Shown: positions 45,988 to 55,095, counted from the first letter of the stretch. The stretch is DNA of 64,000 nucleotides from Lachnospiraceae bacterium (GCA_022793065.1 JAAWCE010000054.1:21037-85036), one strand, 5' to 3'. Numbers and translations: made by a program. Notes: generated by a model from the sequence alone, not told the origin.

Positions 45988-47883
45988 ATGCAATATCAGA
46001 TTAGGAGTAAATTACAAATACATAGTATTGATAAAGAAAAGATTGATTTATTGGCTGCTGTAGAACATTTTGCAAAGTATGGTTATGAGTATTTGTACAT
46101 TATGGAAAACGGCGTGATAGTGGATTCTATTAGTTATCATGAATTTGTAAAATATGGACTATGCAGCAAGACTCGAAACTATGTTATTGAAAAAAAGCAG
46201 GTAGAAAAAATTGGTATAGATAAATATATTACAACACATTACGAATTTAGCAGAATTGTTGTTGTAGATGATGATGAATTTCAGTATGAGATTAATTTAA
46301 TGACAGAACCGGAATTGTTGCATTGTATTGAACGAGAATTCATAGCATTAAGGATTATGCCTCTTTTTGCACAGGAGGTTAAGCAGCAGCTTCAACAATA
46401 TAGTGTTATTACAGTATTTGCAGATGACCATGTGAGTGATTTTTTGCAGAAAAATTTGTTGGGGATAAACTTTGAATTTGTGAAGGATTTGTCTGAAATC
46501 AAAGCAGACGCTATAGAATGTGTTCTTGATTACAAATATGGAAAGAAATTGCTCAGTAAAGTGATGGGAGAATATACAAGAGTTGAAATATATTCCCTTG
46601 TTGAGAAGGCTGCGATGGGCAGACTGATTGACTATGCCGAGAAGCATGATTTGATATTAAGAATGTATAGAATACCAGATTACGACCAGATTAGCAATCT
46701 GTCAGCAAATGAAAAATGTGTGGCCGAAAATAAGATACCTTTTTTAGATCTTATAAATGATAAGGATTATCTGGAAGAGTTTTGCTTATCGGAAGATGAC
46801 AAAAAATTCGTGTCAATGCGAGGTGCCAGCAAATCTGTTCGTTGGGATAGTGGCATAGACATAATACAGGGTGATTGTAAGGAGTTTGGTATTGAGGTTT
46901 CGGAAGGTACAAGAAAAACTTCATTATATACGAATGGCGGAGAGAGAACAGTACACTTTTTTGGCCCATGTATCGTGTTTGGAATGCTGGTTGTTAATGA
47001 TGAAACCATTCCTGCATATTTTGAAAAGATTTGTATAGAAAAGCATAGAGAGATGTCTGTTTTGAATCATGGTGGATTAAATGGTAATAATGTGATTAAT
47101 TCAATTATGGGGGCACTTATAACCCCTATGAAAAAGAATGATGTTATTATTATTATCGACTTTTTTAATGATTTACCAAAAGAGGATTACTTATGTGTAC
47201 AAGATCTCTGTGAGGTATTTAATTTATCTGATGAGAAAAGCATACGTTTCCTTGACCAGCCTGTACATTGTAATTCTTTGGCGAATAGGTTAATAGCCGA
47301 TCATTTGTACAAACAGCTCATTGAGTGTCATGAATTGGGTTTCGCAAATAGGTCAGATAAATATTGGATTTATGATAAGGATCTGGTTGCGTTAAGAGAT
47401 TTTTCGGCAACCCATTGTGTTGCTATAAAGGCACGAGAAATACTGAAAAAATTAATTTATGATCAATTTGGGAAAGTAAGAGGTGTTGTTGGAGTAATAA
47501 TATTGACTGATTTTATGGAAAAAGAAAGAATAAGGTGTCTGATGAATGAGGCATTGACAGAATGTGTCATGCTGATTTTATATTATGCTTTTGAACACTT
47601 AGAATTGTCTGAACAGTTAGCTGGCATTGGTACAGTTGAAGAATATGCTGTTGATAAGAGAGTATTGGTTCGACAGTTGTCTCCATATTTCAATGCACAA
47701 AATTATGGTACTGGTCACATCTTTGGAAATAAGTTGTATGGTAATTCTATTGAAAAGGACCTGATTGAATCTGTATTGATTCCCAATCATATTGACGTTA
47801 GATTCTTTTATAAAAAGACAGATGATATGATTGCAGATGAATATAAAAATAATGGCATAGATGTCAAAATGATTTGTGTTTAG
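45988..47883 (+). CDS. Second multidomain paralogue (SGNH-like middle)
   Basis: Same order as the protein at 40023-41987: a CBS-like start (VEHFAKYGYEYLYIMENGVI), a middle with HFFGPCIVFGMLVVNDETIP, GGLNGNNVINSIMGAL and DQPVHCNSLANRLIADHL, and a tail (RGVVGVIILTDF) in the place of the degenerate nucleotidyltransferase. Shared FxGPCxxxG, NSIMxAL and HCNxxAN positions show common ancestry, yet divergence is large, so the two have probably taken different roles or form a heteromer. Function is unknown. Confidence 0.6.
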   Translation: MQYQIRSKLQIHSIDKEKIDLLAAVEHFAKYGYEYLYIMENGVIVDSISYHEFVKYGLCSKTRNYVIEKKQVEKIGIDKYITTHYEFSRIVVVDDDEFQYEINLMTEPELLHCIEREFIALRIMPLFAQEVKQQLQQYSVITVFADDHVSDFLQKNLLGINFEFVKDLSEIKADAIECVLDYKYGKKLLSKVMGEYTRVEIYSLVEKAAMGRLIDYAEKHDLILRMYRIPDYDQISNLSANEKCVAENKIPFLDLINDKDYLEEFCLSEDDKKFVSMRGASKSVRWDSGIDIIQGDCKEFGIEVSEGTRKTSLYTNGGERTVHFFGPCIVFGMLVVNDETIPAYFEKICIEKHREMSVLNHGGLNGNNVINSIMGALITPMKKNDVIIIIDFFNDLPKEDYLCVQDLCEVFNLSDEKSIRFLDQPVHCNSLANRLIADHLYKQLIECHELGFANRSDKYWIYDKDLVALRDFSATHCVAIKAREILKKLIYDQFGKVRGVVGVIILTDFMEKERIRCLMNEALTECVMLILYYAFEHLELSEQLAGIGTVEEYAVDKRVLVRQLSPYFNAQNYGTGHIFGNKLYGNSIEKDLIESVLIPNHIDVRFFYKKTDDMIADEYKNNGIDVKMICV

Positions 47884-47900
47884 TAAGGAGGGTGATAGTC

Positions 47901-48932
47901 GTGTTGACTTATTCGTATAAAACCATAAATAGTGATTTCAGGGTGACTGAGATAATAAATCTGATTCTCGATGGTGGAGATTACCACTATTATATTATGA
48001 GAAAAAAAGGATACAAGACGGTAGATGTTCTTGACATAATAGCAGCAGAAAAGAATTTAGAAATAGCTGATATATCTTATGCAGGGCTGAAAGATGAAGA
48101 TGCAATCACAACGCAATACATAGCTGTCAAAGATAAAAAAATTGAGAATCTATCAAGAGCGGACGGTGAACAAGATTTTTCTATAAGTTATGTTGGAAGT
48201 GCAGCTGTGCCTATGCAAATTGGAAAACTTCAAGGCAATTCCTTTAGAATTCGACTGCGGAACCTGGATTTGAATGTGGCAGAAAAGATATGTGCAAAAG
48301 AAAAGCACGCTTTTTCTGTGATTAATTATTTTGATACACAAAGATTTGGTATGCCGGAACTGCCTAAATTATCTCATAAAATAGGAGAGAGTTTATTGGT
48401 GAAAGATTATGATTTGGCATTCAGGTATTTGCGTGACAGCGGAAACATAGATGAGATTGTTTATAAAAAATGGGAAAGTTCTCCAGAAGAGTATATAAGA
48501 GTTATGGAGATAAGAAGAAAGACTTTCTTTTTAAGCGCATATGATTCATTTATTTGGAATAATAATATTGCAAAAGCAATTGGTGATGACTGTGATAAGA
48601 AGATTATCTTTAATAAAGAAGGAATAGATTTTACATATGTATCATTAATTGATGACAAAATTAGAAACATTCTGAATAAGAGTGACATTGTTTGGCACCG
48701 ATATGATGAAAATAGTTATATTTATGAAAAGAAGAGTTTTAGACAACCATATTTGGAAGTGCTTTATCATGCTTCTGAAATATTACCAGATGACATTAAT
48801 ACGGATAGAAACATGGTAGATATAGATTTTATTTTACCTGCGGGTGTATATGCAACAAATGTTATTGATCAGATAATGTGTGTCATAGAAAATGAATATG
48901 ATACAAAAGATACACAAACCAGAGCCTTGTAA
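47901..48932 (+). CDS. TruD-family pseudouridine synthase
   Basis: TruD enzymes turn uridine into pseudouridine, normally U13 of tRNA. Catalytic Asp65 is in YAGLKDEDAITTQ. NYFDTQRFG (142-150) is the second signature and LPAGVYATNVIDQI near 308-322 the third. Length (343) is near that of bacterial TruD. TruD is uncommon in Firmicutes, and here it is the last gene of the island, not with tRNA genes. TruD-type enzymes also make free C-nucleosides in antibiotic pathways such as pseudouridimycin (PumJ). Start GTG 47901 is 9 bases after AAGGAGG; the frame opens earlier but without a ribosome site. Confidence 0.85.
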   Translation: MLTYSYKTINSDFRVTEIINLILDGGDYHYYIMRKKGYKTVDVLDIIAAEKNLEIADISYAGLKDEDAITTQYIAVKDKKIENLSRADGEQDFSISYVGSAAVPMQIGKLQGNSFRIRLRNLDLNVAEKICAKEKHAFSVINYFDTQRFGMPELPKLSHKIGESLLVKDYDLAFRYLRDSGNIDEIVYKKWESSPEEYIRVMEIRRKTFFLSAYDSFIWNNNIAKAIGDDCDKKIIFNKEGIDFTYVSLIDDKIRNILNKSDIVWHRYDENSYIYEKKSFRQPYLEVLYHASEILPDDINTDRNMVDIDFILPAGVYATNVIDQIMCVIENEYDTKDTQTRAL

Positions 48933-48956
48933 TAGGTGTTTCTTTTCAGACGAGGT

Positions 48957-49018
48957 AAATAGCGGGGGCTTAGTGTTGTTTTAAGGGTAAAACGAGAAAA
49001 AAAGTAGCCCCGCTATTT
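48957..49018. repeat. Inverted repeat at the right edge of the island
   Basis: AAATAGCGGGGGCT (48957-48970) and AGCCCCGCTATTT (49006-49018) are inverted copies, 13 pairs with one bulge, separated by 35 bases. The right arm lies inside the 3' end of the histidine-kinase gene and the left arm beyond its stop. It may serve as terminator for the convergent transcripts or mark a rearrangement joint. Confidence 0.45.
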
Positions 49019-50271
49019 TCAGTATCCGTGAAACCAATTTCTACTGACATTGACTGTGCTAATTCTTTTGCAATACTAAGTCCGAGACCAAAATGTGATT
49101 TATCTGTATGTGATTTGTCTGCACAATAAAATCGGTCAAAAATATAAGGTTTGTCTTCTGCGGAAATTCCAAGGCCATAGTCAATGATAGATATGGTTAA
49201 GCTATTGCGCCATAAGGCGGCTTTTATTTTAATAGACGTTTCGGTTTTCGAGTGGGTGACGGCATTATCCATGAAAATGCTTAAAATTTGGAAAATACAT
49301 TCCTGGTCTGCATACAGCGGTGGAAAATGACTGTCCATAAAGTCTGCGTCTAAAAATATACCTTTTTGGCTGCATACCGGCTCATAGGCTTCATAAAGAG
49401 TAATTAATAAAGTGTCAAGATTTACCATTGTCTTATTGATTGTGCGCGTTCCAGCATCTGAAGAAGCCAAAAAAAGCATATCCTTAATTAATTTGGATAT
49501 ACGCAGAAGTTCTGAATCTATAACACTTGAGGCTTTTTGGATATGAGGAAGTTTCTTGCTTAAGCTACTTATTTTGTCATTATTGGCAAGTATGACCGCA
49601 AGGGGGGCTTTTAATTCGTGGGAAGCAGAGGCAATAAACGCTTTCTGGCTTTTTAATACTTTTTCAGTGGGGCTCATGGCATATTTTAATAAAAAGCGGC
49701 TGATTGCTGAAACGCATAATAAGGAGATAAACCATGTCAGTATATAAAGTGGTAATTGTTTTCTTATTATTTCAAAAGCCGTCTTTTTCTGATGCAGCAA
49801 ACTTAAATGGAATATGGTGCCGTTTTTGTCAACAATAATAGCTGGTATGCCCCAATAGTTATCATTGGAGACACCAGAAAAGGAAAGAATCCCCTCTTGT
49901 GTTGTAGTAGATGTTTGATATAGGACAGATGTTAATACAACGTTTGATTTTTCTGCAAAATTTTCTAATAAAATGTTTATGTCAGTTGGAAATAAGGAAT
50001 TGCTTTGATATACTATGTTTCCTTTTACATCCGTCAATAAGGCGAAAATGGCATAATTATTTTCATAAGGCTCAATTATGATTTGGGGATTTTTTTCTGG
50101 ATTTTCCAATTCATAAATCATCAGGGTAGAAAGCCGTTGGAAAAAAATATACTCGTATTGTTGCTTGGTATGAATAAAATTCATGCATAATACTCCAAAG
50201 ATGGCAGTGATCACAAGCATAATGGAACTGATAAAAATGATATATATTTTTTTATATAGGTTATCCAGCAT
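48970..50271 (-). CDS. Membrane sensor histidine kinase
   Basis: Helices at about residues 6-26 and 172-194 enclose an extracellular sensor domain of roughly 145 residues. HisKA follows with the phospho-acceptor His in SASHELKAPLAV. The ATPase domain has NAVTHS (N box), DYGLGIS (G1) and GLGLSIAKEL (G2). Partner of the response regulator encoded just upstream. ATG 50271 lies within the last codons of the regulator gene (overlap 11 bases); an earlier ATG at 50301 is possible. The adjacent ABC genes are the likely targets. Confidence 0.92.
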   Translation of the reverse strand: MLDNLYKKIYIIFISSIMLVITAIFGVLCMNFIHTKQQYEYIFFQRLSTLMIYELENPEKNPQIIIEPYENNYAIFALLTDVKGNIVYQSNSLFPTDINILLENFAEKSNVVLTSVLYQTSTTTQEGILSFSGVSNDNYWGIPAIIVDKNGTIFHLSLLHQKKTAFEIIRKQLPLYILTWFISLLCVSAISRFLLKYAMSPTEKVLKSQKAFIASASHELKAPLAVILANNDKISSLSKKLPHIQKASSVIDSELLRISKLIKDMLFLASSDAGTRTINKTMVNLDTLLITLYEAYEPVCSQKGIFLDADFMDSHFPPLYADQECIFQILSIFMDNAVTHSKTETSIKIKAALWRNSLTISIIDYGLGISAEDKPYIFDRFYCADKSHTDKSHFGLGLSIAKELAQSMSVEIGFTDTENSGATFFLVLPLKQH

Positions 50272-50950
50272 TTTTAACCTCCAGTCTGTAACCTGAGCCA
50301 TAAATAGTTTTTATCTCACAAATGCTCCCCAGTTCTTTCAATCTTTTTCTAAGAAATGAAATATAATTATCTACATTTCCTGGTACGATATTGGTATCAG
50401 TTCCCCATATTTTGTATATTAGCTGTTCTCTGGAAATAAGAGTTTGCGGATGATTCATAAAGACGGACAGTACGTCCGTTTCTTTCGCAGTTAAAAGCAA
50501 GATATTTTTGCCGCATGACAAAATGCGTTCGGGCTGATTCAAAGACAAATCAGAAAAACAAAGGCTTACTTCTTCTTTTAGTTCCGCAGGGCGTCTGGTC
50601 AATGCTCTAATACGGGCAAGTAACTCTGGAATATGAAAAGGCTTTACCAAATAATCGTCAGCGCCATTATCCAGCCCCTCTATTCGGTCATTTAAATCTG
50701 ACATTCCTGTAATAATGATAACGGGGATTGCAATCTGCTTTCGGCGCATTGCTTTTATAATTGTCATTCCATCAATGATGGGGAGCATACGGTCAATAAC
50801 TGCCAGATCGTAACAGTATTCAATATTTAATGCGTAAAGCATGGCGGTTTCCCCGTCATTGCAGCAGTCAACGACATACCCGGCTTTTTGCAGTTCTTCT
50901 TGTATGGAGCTGCAAAGCTCTAAATCATCCTCAAGCAATAGTATCTTCAT
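50261..50950 (-). CDS. OmpR/PhoB-family response regulator
   Basis: Receiver domain residues 1-115: LEDD acidic pocket, phospho-acceptor Asp in LAVIDRMLP (about 53), Thr/Ser in IITG and Lys in LVKPF. The C-terminal winged helix (about 130-225) has ETDVLSVFMNHPQ and NVDNYISFLRKRL. It is divergent from the lipoprotein-ABC operon; the shared intergenic region has a 13-bp inverted repeat that is a good candidate operator. Confidence 0.93.
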   Translation of the reverse strand: MKILLLEDDLELCSSIQEELQKAGYVVDCCNDGETAMLYALNIEYCYDLAVIDRMLPIIDGMTIIKAMRRKQIAIPVIIITGMSDLNDRIEGLDNGADDYLVKPFHIPELLARIRALTRRPAELKEEVSLCFSDLSLNQPERILSCGKNILLLTAKETDVLSVFMNHPQTLISREQLIYKIWGTDTNIVPGNVDNYISFLRKRLKELGSICEIKTIYGSGYRLEVKNAG

Positions 50951-51004
50951 AATATCAAATCCTTTTCTATTTCAATTCCATTTTAGTATAACAGATAATT
51001 CTAT

Positions 51005-51055
51005 AAAAATCCTATAAAAAAAATTGTATAAATATACTTTGCTTATAGGATTTTT
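51005..51055. promoter_or_regulatory. Inverted repeat between the response regulator and lipoprotein genes
   Basis: AAAAATCCTATAA (51005-51017) and TTATAGGATTTTT (51043-51055) are perfect 13-bp inverted arms 25 bases apart in the divergent intergenic region. It could bind the response regulator as paired half-sites. Confidence 0.5.
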
Positions 51056-51113
51056 TTAGTACTTTGCTGTTAATATGAATTTACAAAAAATAAAAAGAAA
51101 GGAAATGTTTATT

Positions 51114-51734
51114 ATGAAAAAACAAGCAATTTTAAGAGGTGTGATTATAGGTGTGTGTGGATTAACTTTAACCGGATGCAGCAAAAAGCAGACGGAAGGG
51201 CAGGGACAGGAGGATATGTCTGTAACACTGCAGTATCAAAATGATATATCTGACATGGAAGATATGTCGTTAAATAGGGATGGAGCGGATGATGCCGATG
51301 GCAATGATAATAAAGAACAATCTCTGCCAAATGAAGGTGCTTCGGCGGAGAACCTGAATCCTACTGCAGCAAATGATATAAGTCAGAAAGTAGATGCTGC
51401 CAGCTTGTATGCGTCAGCAGCTATCGTAGGGAGTGTTATTGAGTTTTCAGAAGTGGGCTGTACAGTAAGCGCTGTCGTAACAGAAGACGATGGAAAAACT
51501 GGCGTAGCTGCTGCACCTGGGCATGAAAGTGAGGATACAAATGTAGTGGTGACATATCAGGAGGGCTGTGAGGTCCAGATTGCAACTATCTATACTTCAA
51601 CCGGGACTGCAGAATTGGAGCAGGTATCTGTATCTGACATCAAGAAACAGGCAAGTGTTATTATCTATGGAAACTTTGAGGATACACATCATATATCGGC
51701 AACCAAAATTATCATATGTCACAGGACAGCATAA
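51114..51734 (+). CDS. Small secreted lipoprotein of the ABC operon
   Basis: A type II signal peptide ends in the lipobox LTGC, about 23 residues in. A Gln/Glu/Asp/Asn-rich linker follows, then a beta-rich region from about residue 100 (IVGSVIEFSEVGCTVSAVVTED). No enzyme motif is seen. It precedes two FtsX-type permeases and an ATPase and may be an extracytoplasmic accessory subunit. ATG 51114 is preferred to 51105 because GAAAGGA is too close to the latter. Confidence 0.75.
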   Translation: MKKQAILRGVIIGVCGLTLTGCSKKQTEGQGQEDMSVTLQYQNDISDMEDMSLNRDGADDADGNDNKEQSLPNEGASAENLNPTAANDISQKVDAASLYASAAIVGSVIEFSEVGCTVSAVVTEDDGKTGVAAAPGHESEDTNVVVTYQEGCEVQIATIYTSTGTAELEQVSVSDIKKQASVIIYGNFEDTHHISATKIIICHRTA

Positions 51735-51750
51735 ACAGGAGGGATTGATT

Positions 51751-52968
51751 TTGAAATTTTATCAGCTTGCATTCCGGTATTTATGCCGAAAGAAGTCTAA
51801 GACATTTCTTTTGCTTTTGGTATTGCTGTTTATAAATAGTATGATTTTGAGTTCCTATATGATTTTGCATGCCACGGAGGATTCTCGGCTTGCCATGCAG
51901 GAAAAGATGGGAACAAAGGCCGTATTGGAAGTGAAAGAGAGTGGCCGGTTTATTACACAAAATGAGATCAGAGAGGTTGGGGAAATGGATGGAGTAATAT
52001 ATATCAACCGTATGGCCAGCGATGCCGTTTACCCTGTTGATTTTAAACCTGTTACAAACAGTGATTCTGAGAAAGAAAATAACTGGAAAGTAATATTGCA
52101 GTCTTATGATGAGCTGGAACGGGACAGCGCCTTTAGTGATTTAAGGTACCGCTTAATGAAGGGGAATATGATTACAAGAGACACTGAAAAGAGCGCTGTG
52201 GTTAATTTTATGCTGGCGGAAGCCAATGGGCTTGAAATAGGGGATGAGGTGACAGTGGGAACAGAAACGGGGTGCATAATCAGCGTAAAGATTATAGGTA
52301 TTTTTGCTGCGGGAAGTGAGAGAAACCAGATGGATACCTTACCGGCGGTAAACCGTATAGAAAACCAGATTTTTATTGACAATGAATCCTATGCAGAACT
52401 GTTTGGCCATGTGGGATACCATAAAATAGCAGTATATACCAAAAATCCGGCGCAGATAGAAGTTTTGGCGGAGGAATTGGGAGATTTTTTTGGCGACAGT
52501 GTAAAAATCACAACGAATGATTTGCTGTATCGGCAGTTGGAGGCGCCGCTGAACAGAATTGTCCGTGTAATAAACTTTATGCTGATATTCACATTGATTG
52601 CAGGGGTAACAATTACTTCATTATTACTCTGTATGTGGATGCGATGGAGAAAAAAGGAAATTACTGTTTTTATCAGTATGGGAAAAAGAAAAACGGACAT
52701 TTTTATGCAGCTTTTTATGGAAACAACGGTTGTCTTTTGCTTGTCTGTATTTGGCGCCTGTGTAGTAGGAAGCGGGATGGCAGGAGTTATGAAAAGACTG
52801 CTGGTGGAAGAAAATACGGCAGTTTTCTTATCAGTTTCTTTACAGATACGGGATATTGCAACGATGTTTTTTGCAGGAGACTGTATAACAGTTATTGCTG
52901 TCTGTATTTCATTATTACCTATTTTAAGAGCCAATCCAAAAGACGTTTTATCAAAAATGGAGGGATAG
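51751..52968 (+). CDS. FtsX-type ABC transporter permease
   Basis: One helix near residues 17-36, a large extracellular domain of about 230 residues, then three helices (IVRVINFMLIFTLIAG, then VFCLSVFGACVVGSGM, and DCITVIAVCISLLPIL). This MacB/FtsX layout, ending in NPKDVLSKMEG, marks the family. Start is TTG 51751, about 8 bases after AGGAGGG; an upstream open frame has no ribosome site. It probably works with the next permease as a heterodimer. Confidence 0.88.
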   Translation: MKFYQLAFRYLCRKKSKTFLLLLVLLFINSMILSSYMILHATEDSRLAMQEKMGTKAVLEVKESGRFITQNEIREVGEMDGVIYINRMASDAVYPVDFKPVTNSDSEKENNWKVILQSYDELERDSAFSDLRYRLMKGNMITRDTEKSAVVNFMLAEANGLEIGDEVTVGTETGCIISVKIIGIFAAGSERNQMDTLPAVNRIENQIFIDNESYAELFGHVGYHKIAVYTKNPAQIEVLAEELGDFFGDSVKITTNDLLYRQLEAPLNRIVRVINFMLIFTLIAGVTITSLLLCMWMRWRKKEITVFISMGKRKTDIFMQLFMETTVVFCLSVFGACVVGSGMAGVMKRLLVEENTAVFLSVSLQIRDIATMFFAGDCITVIAVCISLLPILRANPKDVLSKMEG

Positions 52969-52971
52969 TAC

Positions 52972-54414
52972 ATGAATGGTTTTAGTTTGGCATGGCGTTC
53001 TGTTATTAGAAAACCTATAAAAAGTGTTTTGTTGTTTGTAACTGTATTTACCATCAGTCTGTTGCTATTGTCTGGAATGAGCAGCGGGAAGGCAACGATT
53101 CAAATGCAGGATCATACAAGGCAGGCAGTCGGAGCAGGGCTTTTGTTGGAAGAAAATGAAGCAGATCGGCACCGAAGGATTGATAAGTTATCAGAGCAGC
53201 TTGCTCATAACGAAGGCAGCTTAGGCGGATACCATCAGGAAAAAGTAATCATAAACGGAGTGGAAAGCTGGAGAACATGGACGGATAATTTTTTTGAAAC
53301 TTTGTTAGTGGAGGATATTGAAAAAATAGCGGATACAGAAGGGATTGCCGATTACAATATTACAACAGTTACAACCGCTGCAAGACCAGTTGATTTTGTC
53401 CGCATTGAGGATGTAGATGTTGATCAATACAATGATATTGGCGGTGTGTCGCTGGTTGGAAACAAAGATATGTCTATGGATTCCAATTTTCTTTCAGGCA
53501 ATGCCTTTATCACAGACGGCAGAATGATTAGAGAAGATGAAAAAGATGTCTGCGTCATTTCAGCAGAGCTTGCAGACAAAAATCAATTAGATATTGGATG
53601 TAGTATAAGATTCGGTAATTGCCGCAATAAAGAGGATTCTATGACTTATGAAGCGCAGGTAGTCGGCATCTATCAGGTGAACCAGCCAATCGTTCCTTAT
53701 ATGTTTGGAGATACTTACCGATCTGAAAATATAATTTTTACGGATTTGGATTTCCCTGAAAAAGTGGACGGAAAGGCAGGGGACCCATTATATGAGAAGG
53801 CATATTTTAAGATTGCAGATGTGAATGAGTATGAAACGGTAAAAATAAGAGTAATGGGGGCAGATATAGCATGGGAACGGTATGATTTGATTGACAATAA
53901 CGGAAATATGAATACTTTGTCCGCAAATTTTAATGAAATGGAGAAGTACAGCAATATTTTAGTGGGAGTAATTTCAGGGGCAAGCCTGATAATTCTGTTT
54001 CTTATTTTTCAATTTTGGATGAAAAGCAGAAACAGGGAAATTGGAATTATGCTGTCAATGGGAACTTCAAAGATTCGGATTTTGGCTCAGGTTATGACAG
54101 AAGCACTTATGATTGCAGCATTGGCTGTGTTGATTTCCTTTTTGGCGGCACCGGGAGTATCAGGTTTGACAGCGGATTATCTGGTAGAACAGCAGATACA
54201 GAATGTAAAAGAACAGGAATTAATGAATGAGGGAAAAGTGGCGTTTTCTTACGAAAAATCAGAGCAAAATGTGGTAGGGGTGCGGGCAGAAATTACTTCC
54301 GGGATGTTAATGCAGGATGCTTCGGGCATTGCGCTGCTTATTATCATATCTGTATGTGTATCATATTTTGCCATATTGAAAAAAAATCCCAAAGATATCT
54401 TACAGGAACTATAA
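52972..54414 (+). CDS. FtsX-type ABC transporter permease, second subunit
   Basis: Same layout as the preceding permease: N-terminal helix at about 17-36, a roughly 290-residue extracellular domain, three C-terminal helices and the closing KKNPKDILQEL. It begins 3 bases after the first permease. Two unequal permeases with one ATPase suggest a heterodimeric MacB-like exporter or a BceB-like antimicrobial-resistance transporter; the substrate is unknown. Confidence 0.88.
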   Translation: MNGFSLAWRSVIRKPIKSVLLFVTVFTISLLLLSGMSSGKATIQMQDHTRQAVGAGLLLEENEADRHRRIDKLSEQLAHNEGSLGGYHQEKVIINGVESWRTWTDNFFETLLVEDIEKIADTEGIADYNITTVTTAARPVDFVRIEDVDVDQYNDIGGVSLVGNKDMSMDSNFLSGNAFITDGRMIREDEKDVCVISAELADKNQLDIGCSIRFGNCRNKEDSMTYEAQVVGIYQVNQPIVPYMFGDTYRSENIIFTDLDFPEKVDGKAGDPLYEKAYFKIADVNEYETVKIRVMGADIAWERYDLIDNNGNMNTLSANFNEMEKYSNILVGVISGASLIILFLIFQFWMKSRNREIGIMLSMGTSKIRILAQVMTEALMIAALAVLISFLAAPGVSGLTADYLVEQQIQNVKEQELMNEGKVAFSYEKSEQNVVGVRAEITSGMLMQDASGIALLIIISVCVSYFAILKKNPKDILQEL

Positions 54415-54465
54415 AACAATTTATTTGCAATGGCATTAAGAAATAGGTTAAGGAGGGCAGTTAAA

Positions 54466-55095
54466 ATGATATTAGAAGCAAGAAATGTGGAATATGTATA
54501 TAAATCTCAAAAGGAAAGGAAAGTGTTAGACAATATTTCTTTCCAGTTTGAAGAAAAAAAGTTTTATACCATCATTGGAGCCAGTGGAGCCGGAAAAACA
54601 ACTTTTTTGTCTTTGCTGGCAGGGCTTGACAGCCCAACAGAAGGGACTGTTCTATATGAAGGGGAAGATATCCTTACGAAAGGCTTGAATTATCATAGAA
54701 AGAACCATGTGTCCCTGGTTTTTCAGGAGTACAATCTGATTGATTATCTTACAACGGAGGAAAACGTAAGACTGGGAGGAACAGATAAACCGGAGGAACT
54801 GCTTTCAAAAGTGAATATAGCACAGGAAGCATGGAAAAGAAATGTAATGAAGCTGTCCGGCGGGCAGCAGCAGCGGGCAGCGATTGCAAGAGCCCTGGCA
54901 AGCAATGCAAAAGTCTTATTGGCAGACGAGCCAACCGGAAAACTGGACGAACCGACTGCAGTGGAAAGTATAGCGGTATTGAAGCGGACTGCGCATGAAT
55001 TGGGGAAATGTGTAATTGTTGTTACGCATAGTAAATATTTAGCAAATGAGGCAGATGAAATTGTGCAGATTGCGGATGGAATCATTGTTCCATAG
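54466..55095 (+). CDS. ABC transporter ATP-binding protein (LolD/MacB type)
   Basis: About 209 residues: Walker A GASGAGKTT, Q-loop in VFQEYNLIDYLT, signature LSGGQQQRAAIAR, Walker B VLLADEPTGKLD and switch His in VVTHSK. This short form pairs with FtsX-type permeases. An earlier in-frame ATG at 54430 exists, but ATG 54466 is directly preceded by AAGGAGGGC. Last gene of the operon that begins with the lipoprotein. Confidence 0.93.
   Translation: MILEARNVEYVYKSQKERKVLDNISFQFEEKKFYTIIGASGAGKTTFLSLLAGLDSPTEGTVLYEGEDILTKGLNYHRKNHVSLVFQEYNLIDYLTTEENVRLGGTDKPEELLSKVNIAQEAWKRNVMKLSGGQQQRAAIARALASNAKVLLADEPTGKLDEPTAVESIAVLKRTAHELGKCVIVVTHSKYLANEADEIVQIADGIIVP

Noticed and set aside
28558..48970. Direct repeats (att-like) flanking the accessory island
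   Set aside because: I compared the two edges by eye and found only short, partial similarities (TAGGTG/TAGGCA), too weak to call attachment sites.
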